Positions 1 to 5,422 of a stretch of 6,772 nucleotides of DNA are shown piece by piece. Positions within the stretch are counted from its first letter, which is position 1, and every line of letters starts with the position of its first letter. The DNA is taken from assembly GCA_934569215.1 (NCBI GenBank), contig CAKTKF010000062.1, positions 1 to 6,772 on the forward strand. The letters are read 5' to 3'. The notes beneath the pieces are model-generated. The model did not search any database. It had not been told where the DNA came from and saw nothing but the letters and a program-made list of their open reading frames with translations. This DNA comes from an uncultured Oscillospiraceae bacterium (GTDB lineage Bacteria > Bacillota > Clostridia > Oscillospirales > Oscillospiraceae). The translations under genes were made by a program, and so were the position numbers.

Positions 1-517
1 CCATCGGACCGAGCAGCCGGGAGATCAGGCTGCTCAGCACCGAGTCGAACATCGCCGTCCCGGCGTACAGCGCCGTGGAGGACGCCGCCCCGCCCTGCGC
101 CGCCATAGCCGCCGTCATAACGGGAAGCAGCAGCTTTCCGTACTCGCTGATTTCCGTCACGGTCTGCGACCCAAGGCGAATCAGGGAGTTGGCGCTCAGC
201 AGCAGCCCCGCCGCAATGGCCGTGGCTCCCGCCAGGTTTGCGACGGTCTTCACGCTTCCGGAAAAGGATTGGAGCAACGACACCATCATCACCGCCGCGA
301 TCACCCCAAGGCTGACCTTGGAGGCTTCCTTCAAATCCGGCCGAAGATGCCAAATCGCGTCCCGAAGCAGCTCCGTCAGTCCGGCGGCAAAGGAGCCGGT
401 GTCCTCCGGCATCAGCTCCGCCCCTCCCTCCGGCACCTGTGGGGCGGTAAACTCGACAGCGGAGGCAGGTACCGCCAAGGCAAATATCAACGCTACTGCC
501 AAAATCAGTTTGCTCAT
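1..517 (-). CDS. spoIIIAE: Stage III sporulation protein AE, N-terminal part (cut by window edge)
   Basis: Polytopic membrane component of the SpoIIIA complex, which sits in the mother-cell membrane around the engulfed forespore and supports forespore development. The 172 visible codons are under half of the roughly 400-residue family length; the rest lies beyond the left edge. The start ATG (517-515) overlaps the spoIIIAD stop as ATGA. Residues 1-20 (MSKLILAVALIFALAVPASA) form a typical signal peptide with an A-x-A cleavage motif, as expected for this family. A soluble stretch follows (about 21-65), then hydrophobic segments at about 66-84 and 91-113, and a Gly/Ala/Ser-rich stretch at 130-172. 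No strong Shine-Dalgarno sequence sits at ideal spacing, so translation is probably coupled to spoIIIAD. The identification rests mainly on operon position, signal peptide and hydrophobicity pattern, and is firm because the four preceding genes are clear. Confidence 0.92.
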   Translation of the reverse strand, partial: MSKLILAVALIFALAVPASAVEFTAPQVPEGGAELMPEDTGSFAAGLTELLRDAIWHLRPDLKEASKVSLGVIAAVMMVSLLQSFSGSVKTVANLAGATAIAAGLLLSANSLIRLGSQTVTEISEYGKLLLPVMTAAMAAQGGAASSTALYAGTAMFDSVLSSLISRLLGPM

Positions 518-906
518 AATTCCCGTAAAATCTCCCGTATCAGTTCCAGCATGGCGGTGAAAATGGGAAGGGACAAGTATAAAATCACCGCCGAGCCAAG
601 CATTTGCAGCGTTTTTCCAAGAGAACCGTTTCCCGCGTCGGCGCAGACCAGCCCCGCAATTTCCGACACCAGCCCGATGCCCACCGCTTTCAGGAGAATG
701 CCCAGCATGTCCCCCTGCAGATCTCCCAGCGTTTCCAGCTCACGCAGGAAGTCCAGCACCGGCTCCAAGTAGGAAGTGGCGATCATGGCGACCATGCAGC
801 ACACCGCCATGGTCAGAAGAACCCCAATGTCCTTTTGCTTTCCCAGAGAAAGCCCCAGCACCACCGCCAGCAGCACCGCCGCCGCGGCCTTCCAGAACAG
901 GCTCAT
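514..906 (-). CDS. spoIIIAD: Stage III sporulation protein AD
   Basis: Small integral membrane protein of the SpoIIIA mother-cell channel. It has 130 residues, close to the 133 of Bacillus subtilis. Hydrophobic segments lie at about 5-21, 27-44, 68-88 and 101-124. The C-terminal half carries the recognisable family pattern: an E-I-A-G stretch at 82-85, an A-D-A-G-x-G motif at 89-94, then a long hydrophobic helix containing L-P-I-F (113-116). The start ATG shares one base with the spoIIIAC stop (TGATG), and the gene's own stop overlaps the spoIIIAE start. There is no clear independent ribosome binding site, so translational coupling is likely. No frameshift or missing part was seen. Confidence 0.95.
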   Translation of the reverse strand: MSLFWKAAAAVLLAVVLGLSLGKQKDIGVLLTMAVCCMVAMIATSYLEPVLDFLRELETLGDLQGDMLGILLKAVGIGLVSEIAGLVCADAGNGSLGKTLQMLGSAVILYLSLPIFTAMLELIREILREL

Positions 907-1106
907 CAGAATTCAAACAGGGTCTTCACCAGATCGAAAAGATCGGCGATTTTCTGCGCCAGCATCATCAGCACGACCACCAACCCCGCCAGACTGGTCA
1001 TGGTGGCCTGCTCCTCCCGGCCGGAACGGGAAAGCACCTGATTGAGAATGGATACGATGATGCCGATGGCAGCGATTTTGAAAATCAGGTCAATGTCCAT
1101 ACTCAT
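906..1106 (-). CDS. spoIIIAC: Stage III sporulation protein AC
   Basis: Very small membrane protein (66 residues; about 68 in B. subtilis) of the SpoIIIA complex. The start at 1106 gives MSMDIDLIFKIAAIGIIVSI, which matches the family N-terminus and places ATG in a 4-base overlap (ATGA) with the spoIIIAB stop. A longer reading in the same frame up to 1211 would run deep into spoIIIAB and give a charged, non-homologous extension, so it was not used. A second ATG at 1100 (residue 3) is possible but would break the overlap pattern. Two hydrophobic helices are visible, about residues 7-25 and 38-57, joined by a polar loop S-R-S-G-R-E-E-Q. The C-terminus (D-L-F-D-L-V-K-T-L-F) is amphipathic, as in relatives. 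Confidence 0.93.
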   Translation of the reverse strand: MSMDIDLIFKIAAIGIIVSILNQVLSRSGREEQATMTSLAGLVVVLMMLAQKIADLFDLVKTLFEF

Positions 1107-1615
1107 AGAAACAAAATGGCCAGCGCCGCGCCGGCGCACAGTCCCAGCGTCCCATAGCTGCGAAGACGTGTCTCCCGGTTCTTCCCCAGAGCTTCCAGCT
1201 CCATGCGGCACGCTTCCTTCACTTCCTCAAGGCCCTGCTTCTGCCCCGGAAGATCGAACCGGCCGAGGGTATGCCCCAGCTGCTTCATGATTCCCCGTAC
1301 CCGCCGGGGCAGCTCGTGACTGCGTTTCAGCGCGGCGGTCATGCAGCTGGCCGCGTCCGGGGCGGTCTGCCATTCCAGCTCACGCGCGAGATTGCAAAAC
1401 ACCTCCCGCAGCGTTCCTCTCGTTTCCTTTCCCGCCTGACGGCAAAGCTCCGGAAGAGGCGTAAGGCGGTACTGAAGCTCCCACTCCATGGAGTTCAGCG
1501 CCCTGAGCAGCTGACGTAAAATCCCTTCCTCCCGCTTATACCCGGAGGCAATGGAAAACCCAAATCCGCCGCAGCCCGCGATGACCAGCGCCGCGCCAAA
1601 CCATCTGTAGCTCAT
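1103..1615 (-). CDS. spoIIIAB: Stage III sporulation protein AB
   Basis: Membrane-anchored component of the SpoIIIA complex. The family is distantly related to GspF-type inner-membrane proteins of type II secretion and pilus systems and probably works with the SpoIIIAA ATPase. At 170 residues it is almost exactly the B. subtilis length (171). A membrane segment sits at each end (about 5-23 and 153-170), flanking an alpha-helical cytoplasmic region. Family-like features are R-A-L-N-S-M-E-W-E-L at 38-47, followed by T-P-L-P-E-L (52-57), and an L-G-x-x-L-G-x-x-D sequence at 113-121. The start (1615) overlaps the spoIIIAA stop as ATGA, with a purine-rich GAGGG about 7 bases upstream. An open frame in this reading continues far upstream, but only the part from 1615 is homologous to SpoIIIAB. 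Confidence 0.95.
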   Translation of the reverse strand: MSYRWFGAALVIAGCGGFGFSIASGYKREEGILRQLLRALNSMEWELQYRLTPLPELCRQAGKETRGTLREVFCNLARELEWQTAPDAASCMTAALKRSHELPRRVRGIMKQLGHTLGRFDLPGQKQGLEEVKEACRMELEALGKNRETRLRSYGTLGLCAGAALAILFL

Positions 1616-2439
1616 AACGCCGCCCTCTCCGCCCGGAAGGACTTGTCCTGCCGCAAAATCAGAAGCGTCTGGAAAACGCCGCTCTCCGCCAGCGGCCGGT
1701 AGACCGACCTGCGCCGCAAATCCGCCGCAGACGTACCGTGGGCAGTTGCCAACAGCCGCACGCCGCAGTTCGCCGCCCGGAGAAGCGCCCGGGCGTCCGC
1801 CTCCGCCGTGATCTCGTCCACGGCGATGCAGTCCGGCCCCATGGTTCTGAGCACCATATCGATTCCCGGGGACTTGGGGCAGCCGGTGAGAATGTCCGTC
1901 TTCTTCCCCCGTTCCAGTCCCTCCGGGAATAGCTCCCCCCGCTCGTCCACCACGCTGACGCATTGCTTTTCTCCGATCTGCCGGATCAGATCCCGCAGTA
2001 GGGTGGTCTTTCCCCACCCGGGCGCCCCCAGAATCAGAATGGAGCCGGGAGCGTCCGCCGCCCGTCTGGCGATCCCCGGAAAATCTCTGGCAACACGGAT
2101 GCACAGAGAGCTGATCTCCCGAATGCCTGTTACGATCCCATCCTTGCAGACCACCTCGCCGCACAGGCCGATACGGTGTCCGCCGGGGGCGGTGAGATAG
2201 CCCTGCGCGGTCGTTGCCGCCGCCCAGGGAGAATAGCGGCTCGCGGCGTTGATGCAGTAATTCAGGTCTTCCCTGCTGACACAGCACCCCAGCCAGCGGC
2301 TTTCCCCGCTCAAAACCAGCTCCGGCGGCATTCCCAAGCGAAGCCGCAGCTCCTGCATAGCATTTTTTCCCAACCTGTCCACCTCCGGCCGAAGTCTTGG
2401 CGGCAAGACGGACAGCAGCTGTTTCCATGCGCACATCAT
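1612..2439 (-). CDS. spoIIIAA: Stage III sporulation protein AA (secretion-type ATPase)
   Basis: Cytoplasmic P-loop ATPase of the VirB11/GspE secretion-ATPase type. It is thought to energise the SpoIIIA mother-cell-to-forespore channel. Numbering from the chosen start (275 residues): Walker A GAPGWGKT at 138-145, a D-E-R-G-E-L motif at 165-170, Walker B I-A-V-D-E-I at 205-210, and T-A-H-G at 232-235. The region before the P loop, including P-G-G-H-R-I-G-L-C-G-E (about 85-95), is typical of the family. The start is ambiguous: TTG at 2457 and ATGs at 2445, 2439 and 2436 are all in frame. ATG 2439 was chosen because AGGAG (2452-2448) lies 8 bases upstream, whereas it is only 2 bases from ATG 2445. 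The usual length is slightly longer (about 307 in B. subtilis), mostly from terminal differences. First gene of the operon; the stop overlaps spoIIIAB. Confidence 0.96.
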   Translation of the reverse strand: MMCAWKQLLSVLPPRLRPEVDRLGKNAMQELRLRLGMPPELVLSGESRWLGCCVSREDLNYCINAASRYSPWAAATTAQGYLTAPGGHRIGLCGEVVCKDGIVTGIREISSLCIRVARDFPGIARRAADAPGSILILGAPGWGKTTLLRDLIRQIGEKQCVSVVDERGELFPEGLERGKKTDILTGCPKSPGIDMVLRTMGPDCIAVDEITAEADARALLRAANCGVRLLATAHGTSAADLRRRSVYRPLAESGVFQTLLILRQDKSFRAERAAL

Positions 2440-2447
2440 TTGCATCA

Positions 2448-2452
2448 CTCCT
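2448..2452 (-). promoter_or_regulatory. Shine-Dalgarno site that decides the spoIIIAA start
   Basis: AGGAG on the minus strand, 8 bases before ATG 2439, 11 before ATG 2436 and only 2 before ATG 2445. The spacing favours 2439 as the spoIIIAA start over the TTG at 2457, which lies upstream of the site itself. Confidence 0.75.
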
Positions 2453-2464
2453 GCCAAAGACTAT

Positions 2465-2495
2465 GCGGCGGGGTGACATATTAGCACCCCGCCGC
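2465..2495 (-). repeat. Perfect GC-rich palindrome upstream of spoIIIAA
   Basis: An 11-base perfect inverted repeat: GCGGCGGGGTG (2465-2475) pairs with CACCCCGCCGC (2485-2495) around a 9-base A/T-rich loop. It lies between the coaX terminator and the spoIIIAA ribosome binding site, ending 12 bases before the AGGAG. Neither strand has a T-run after the stem, so it does not look like an intrinsic terminator. It could be a leader hairpin of the spoIIIA message or a DNA-level protein site; its role is unknown. Confidence 0.7.
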
Positions 2496-2510
2496 AGAAA
2501 GGATTTTCGA

Positions 2511-2544
2511 TTGCAAAAGCCGACAGCGCAGGGCTGTCGGCTTT
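2511..2544 (-). terminator. Intrinsic terminator after coaX
   Basis: A perfect 12-base stem (2533-2544 with 2516-2527) closes a 5-base loop. In the minus-strand direction it reads AAAGCCGACAGC, loop, GCTGTCGGCTTTTGC, so the stem runs into four T's. It begins 4 bases after the coaX stop codon. It should end the panT-coaX transcript and separate it from the spoIIIA operon. The T-tract is short but the stem is strong. Confidence 0.85.
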
Positions 2545-2547
2545 CCG

Positions 2548-3315
2548 TTACCGCTTGTTCTTCTTGTAAATGACGTTCAGACCCTTCAAAAGCAGGTCTT
2601 TTTCCAGAATGATCTCCCGCTTGCACAGCGGCGTAATAAACTGGGCAAGACCGCCGGTGGCGATGAGGGTGGACTTGTGTCCCAGCTCTGCTTCGATTCG
2701 CTCCACCAGCCCGTCCAGCATGGCGGCGGTGCCGTACATCATGCCGCTGCGCATACAGTCCACGGTGTTCTTGCCGATGACGTGCTTCGGCTTGTCCAGA
2801 CTGATGCCGGGAAGCTGCGCGGTGCGGCTGGTCAACGCGTCCAGCGAGACACGAACGCCCGGAAAAATGATGCCGCCCAGATACATATTGTTCGGCTCCA
2901 CCACCTCGATGGTGGTAGCCGTTCCCAGATCCATCAGAATCATGGGCGCTTCGTACTCGGCAAGGGCGGCCACGGCAATGACAATTCGGTCGCTGCCCAC
3001 CTGGCTGGGAACGTCCATGTGGATGTTCAGCCCGGTTTTCAGCCCCGGGCCGACCACCATAGGCTGCTTCCGGATGACCTTGATGACACCGGTTTTGACC
3101 GAATTGAACACCGGCGGCACGACGGAGGAAATGATGCAATCGTCAATATCCTTCACCTGCACGCCGAAGGCTTCCATCATGTTTTTGATCTCCACGCCAT
3201 ACTGGTCGGAGGTACGGGTGGCGTCGGTGGCAATGCGAGCCTTGAACAGAATTTTGTCATTTTCAATACAGCCGATGACCAGATTGGTATTGCCGATGTC
3301 AATGGCAAGCAGCAT
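2548..3315 (-). CDS. coaX: Type III pantothenate kinase
   Basis: Phosphorylates pantothenate to 4'-phosphopantothenate with ATP, the first step of coenzyme A synthesis, in the cytoplasm. The family belongs to the ASKHA fold; members need a monovalent cation and are typically not feedback-inhibited by CoA. The 255 residues match the family length. Motifs in order: D-I-G-N-T-N phosphate-binding loop at 6-11, S-S-V-V-P at 63-67, G-P-G-x-K-T-G at 89-95, G-S-D-R with the catalytic-site Asp at 107-110, D-L-G-T-A-T-T at 129-135, G-G-I-I-F-P-G at 147-153, and A-T-G-G-L-A at 219-224. The ATG start has an AAGGAG (3329-3324) 8 bases upstream that overlaps the stop codon of the preceding transporter gene, so the two are co-transcribed and probably coupled. 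A terminator follows directly. Confidence 0.97.
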   Translation of the reverse strand: MLLAIDIGNTNLVIGCIENDKILFKARIATDATRTSDQYGVEIKNMMEAFGVQVKDIDDCIISSVVPPVFNSVKTGVIKVIRKQPMVVGPGLKTGLNIHMDVPSQVGSDRIVIAVAALAEYEAPMILMDLGTATTIEVVEPNNMYLGGIIFPGVRVSLDALTSRTAQLPGISLDKPKHVIGKNTVDCMRSGMMYGTAAMLDGLVERIEAELGHKSTLIATGGLAQFITPLCKREIILEKDLLLKGLNVIYKKNKR

Positions 3316-3327
3316 AACGATCTCTCC

Positions 3328-3960
3328 TTAACGTTTTTTCATCCGTTCCGAAAGGTGCAGCAGCGCCTTTCCGATGACGGTCACCAGAATGGCGGCAATG
3401 ATGGCCTCCGGGATTCCGGACGCCGTGACCGTACCCATCACCAGCCCAAAGACGGCGGTAATGGCCACGTTCTTCGCCTGCGCATACTGCTGGGCAAGCA
3501 GCACATAAATGCTGCCCATGACGAGGATGGTGTGGCAAATTGTAGAAACAGCCGCAGTCAGGGGCAGCGCCACATAATCCTGCTTCGTAAGCTTCTTAAA
3601 AAGCTTCCACAGCCATCCCGCAATGGCGCCGAACAAAATCCGACACCCCAGGGCGATCCACAGGCTTTTCAGCACGCCGGGCAGTCCCTCCGTGGTCATA
3701 AAGGGGGAAAACGCAAAGGCCAGCAGTCCGGGACTGGTGGTATTGACCCAGATGGAACACAGTCCGAACACGCCCCCAAGGACAGCCCCAGCGCCGGGGC
3801 CGAGCAAGACCGCGCCCAGAATGACCGGGATGTGCATGGTGGTGGCCTTGATCACCGGCAAGGGAATAAATCCGATTCCGGTAACGCCCATGACCAGCAG
3901 AACACCGCAGAACATAGCGAGGGTCGCCATGTACCGGGTGTTCATTTTTCTTTTTTCCAT
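3328..3960 (-). CDS. panT: ECF transporter substrate-binding (S) subunit, probably for pantothenate
   Basis: Integral membrane protein of 210 residues with about six hydrophobic segments (roughly 11-33, 43-53, 56-72, 100-118, 131-155, 181-200) and a Lys/Arg-rich C-terminus. This is the typical size and layout of energy-coupling-factor S components. The G-F-I-P-L-P stretch (30-35), then H-I-P-V-I-L-G-A-x-L-L-G-P-x-x-G-A-x-L-G-G-x-F-G (43-66), is a strong family signature. Pantothenate as substrate is inferred from its operon with coaX and its divergent position to coaBC; the sequence alone shows only the ECF S family. No EcfA ATPase or EcfT gene is in the window, so it probably uses a shared energising module encoded elsewhere. 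Start ATG 3960 is supported by AGGAGG (3975-3970) 9 bases upstream; an in-frame ATG at 3945 lacks such a site. The gap to coaX is 12 bases. Confidence 0.88.
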   Translation of the reverse strand: MEKRKMNTRYMATLAMFCGVLLVMGVTGIGFIPLPVIKATTMHIPVILGAVLLGPGAGAVLGGVFGLCSIWVNTTSPGLLAFAFSPFMTTEGLPGVLKSLWIALGCRILFGAIAGWLWKLFKKLTKQDYVALPLTAAVSTICHTILVMGSIYVLLAQQYAQAKNVAITAVFGLVMGTVTASGIPEAIIAAILVTVIGKALLHLSERMKKR

Positions 3961-4012
3961 ATGAAATTACCTCCTGCTGCCGTTCCTCCCTTGAGGATAC
4001 AGCGCATATTTT

Positions 4013-4026
4013 GGAGTTTTCACTCC
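4013..4026 (-). other. Short stem-loop at the predicted 5' end of the panT-coaX mRNA
   Basis: GGAGT, GAAA, ACTCC on the minus strand: a perfect 5-base stem closed by a GNRA-type tetraloop. It starts about 7 bases after the predicted -10 box, so it would lie at or very near the 5' end of the transcript. Such hairpins can protect mRNA 5' ends. No known riboswitch fold was recognised in the roughly 65-base leader. Confidence 0.5.
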
Positions 4027-4032
4027 GGGGGT

Positions 4033-4061
4033 ATTATAGCAGGGTACAGCGGAAAATACAA
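4033..4061 (-). promoter_or_regulatory. Sigma-A-type promoter for panT-coaX
   Basis: The -10 box is a perfect TATAAT (4038-4033) preceded by an extended TG-n motif (TGC, 4041-4039). A weak -35 TTGTAT (4061-4056) lies exactly 17 bases upstream of it. The extended -10 compensates for the poor -35. Transcription should begin near 4026, leaving a leader of about 65 bases before the panT ATG. It lies back to back with the coaBC promoter; the two -35 boxes are only 13 bases apart. Confidence 0.82.
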
Positions 4062-4074
4062 GGAAAAAATCATC

Positions 4075-4103
4075 TTTACAGCAATTCAAAATCGGGATAT
4101 AAT
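4075..4103 (+). promoter_or_regulatory. Sigma-A-type promoter for coaBC
   Basis: The -35 box TTTACA (4075-4080, five of six consensus positions) and a perfect -10 TATAAT (4098-4103) are separated by 17 bases. Transcription should start near 4110, giving a leader of about 30 bases before the coaBC ATG with GGAGGG at 4127-4132. This is a strong housekeeping promoter, consistent with an essential gene. Confidence 0.9.
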
Positions 4104-4138
4104 GAGGGTAAGCAATTTTCGATTCTGGAGGGTTCCCT

Positions 4139-5332
4139 ATGCTGAAAGGAAAAACCGTCCTTCTGGGCGTCACCGGCGGAATTGCCGCCTATAAGGCCGC
4201 CGCTCTGGCCTCCGCCCTTGTCAAGCAGCACGCCGCGGTGGAGGTCGTCATGACCGAAAACGCCACCCAATTCGTTACGCCCCTGACCTTCGAGCAGCTT
4301 ACCGGCCGCCGGACGATGGTGAACACCTTCGACCGGAATTTTTCCCATCAGGTGGAGCATATTGCCCTGGCGGAACGGACTGACCTGGTGATTGTCGCCC
4401 CGGCCACGGCCAATGTTTGCGCGAAACTGGCCCACGGGCTGGCAGACGATATGCTCACCACCACCATTCTCGCCTGCCGCTGCCCCAAACTCATCGCCCC
4501 CGCCATGAATACCAACATGTACGAAAATCCCGTGACACAGGACAATCTGGCGCTTCTGCGCCACTACGGCTGGGAGGTCATCGAGCCTGCCAGCGGGCGT
4601 CTTGCCTGCGGCGCCGTGGGCAAGGGCAAGCTGCCGGAGCCGGAGGAAATTCTGCAATATATCCTGCGTCAGCTGGCCTTCCCCCACGATCTGGCGGGAA
4701 AAAAGGTGCTCGTCACCGCCGGGCCGACCCAGGAGGCCATCGACCCCGTCCGGTATCTGACCAACCATTCCACCGGAAAAATGGGCTACGCCATTGCCAG
4801 AATGGCCATGCTTCGGGGCGCAGACGTGACGCTGGTTTCCGGCCCCACGGCCATCGCCCCCCCGCCCTTTGTGACCGTGATTCCCGTCGTTTCCGCTCAG
4901 GACATGTTTGACGCCGTGGCTGCCAACGCCCCCAAATCCGACTTCATTTTCAAGGCCGCCGCGGTGGCGGACTACACCCCGGCAAATTACAGCGACAACA
5001 AGGTCAAAAAGTCCGAGGGCGACATGTCCATTCCTCTGAAACGCACCCGGGACATCCTGAAATATCTCGGGGAAAACCGCGTCCCGGGGCAGGTCATCTG
5101 CGGTTTTTCCATGGAGACCCAGAACATGGTGGAAAACAGCCGGGAAAAGCTCGTAAAGAAGAACGTGGACATGATCTGCGCCAACAATCTCAAGCAGTCC
5201 GGCGCAGGCTTCGGGGTTGACACAAACGTGATTACGATCATCACCCGGAACGAAACCGCCGAGCTTCCGCTGCAATCCAAGGAAAGTGCCGCAAACGCCA
5301 TTCTGGATGCCGCCCTCCGACTTACCCCATAA
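4139..5332 (+). CDS. coaBC: Bifunctional phosphopantothenoylcysteine decarboxylase / phosphopantothenate-cysteine ligase
   Basis: Catalyses two consecutive steps of coenzyme A synthesis: joining 4'-phosphopantothenate to cysteine (CoaB, nucleotide-dependent) and decarboxylation to 4'-phosphopantetheine (CoaC, FMN-dependent). At 397 residues it is full family length. CoaC domain, about 1-180: G-G-I-A-A-Y-K at 13-19, catalytic His74 in V-E-H-I, the P-A-M-N-x-x-M motif at 121-127, and G-R-L-A-C-G at 153-158 with catalytic Cys157. CoaB domain, about 187-397: A-G-P-T-x-E at 194-199, T-N-H-S-T-G-K-M-G at 208-216, A-A-V-A-D-Y at 274-279, K-V-K-K at 288-291, and G-F-S-M-E-T at 322-327. All key residues are present. 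The ATG has GGAGGG 6 bases upstream. It is divergent from panT-coaX, which supply its substrate, and ends in a strong terminator. Confidence 0.98.
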   Translation: MLKGKTVLLGVTGGIAAYKAAALASALVKQHAAVEVVMTENATQFVTPLTFEQLTGRRTMVNTFDRNFSHQVEHIALAERTDLVIVAPATANVCAKLAHGLADDMLTTTILACRCPKLIAPAMNTNMYENPVTQDNLALLRHYGWEVIEPASGRLACGAVGKGKLPEPEEILQYILRQLAFPHDLAGKKVLVTAGPTQEAIDPVRYLTNHSTGKMGYAIARMAMLRGADVTLVSGPTAIAPPPFVTVIPVVSAQDMFDAVAANAPKSDFIFKAAAVADYTPANYSDNKVKKSEGDMSIPLKRTRDILKYLGENRVPGQVICGFSMETQNMVENSREKLVKKNVDMICANNLKQSGAGFGVDTNVITIITRNETAELPLQSKESAANAILDAALRLTP

Positions 5333-5339
5333 AATAGTG

Positions 5340-5376
5340 AAACCGGCCTGTGAACAAAAATCACAGGCCGGTTTTT
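5340..5376 (+). terminator. Intrinsic terminator after coaBC
   Basis: A perfect 14-base stem (5340-5353 with 5361-5374) encloses a 7-base loop, followed by T's through 5376, starting 7 bases after the coaBC stop. On the opposite strand the stem is followed by TTTCACTATTTT, a weaker T-rich tract. It may therefore also stop transcripts of the convergent gene ending at 5423. Confidence 0.92.
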
Positions 5377-5422
5377 ACGCGCCGCAACGGGCGGCACAAC
5401 CAAGCTTCAAAACGCAAAGGGG

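Noticed and set aside
75..1290. Several plus-strand open frames opposite spoIIIAE-AB
   Set aside because: They are short or low in complexity and antisense to a tightly overlapping, well-identified operon, with no start signals of their own.
2458..2484. A sigma-E-like promoter for spoIIIA (TAATATG followed by CATAGTCT)
   Set aside because: Sigma-E control is expected for this operon, but the spacer is about 11 bases, shorter than usual, the -10 match is poor, and transcription would begin inside the Shine-Dalgarno. No convincing promoter was found in 2440-2510.
1103..3139. A 678-residue open frame on the minus strand across coaX, spoIIIAA and spoIIIAB
   Set aside because: It is out of frame with coaX and spoIIIAA, which carry all their conserved motifs in another frame. 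Only its last 170 residues are real (SpoIIIAB, starting at 1615). The rest is a Gly/Arg/His-rich shadow caused by high G+C.
3942..4007. A possible 21-codon upstream frame in the panT leader (ATG 4007 to TGA 3942) whose stop overlaps an in-frame ATG of panT
   Set aside because: It has no Shine-Dalgarno at usable spacing (the nearest GGAG is 15 bases away and inside the hairpin), it lacks the codon pattern of an attenuator, and panT has a better start at 3960.
2677..4194. A 505-residue plus-strand open frame antisense to coaX and panT
   Set aside because: Its translation is rich in His, Gln and Gly without any domain, it crosses the divergent promoter region and runs into coaBC out of frame, and it covers two well-supported genes on the other strand.
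4076..5275. A 399-residue minus-strand open frame antisense to coaBC
   Set aside because: coaBC has every catalytic motif on the plus strand with promoter and ribosome binding site. The antisense frame is Gly/His-rich, low in complexity and domain-free.
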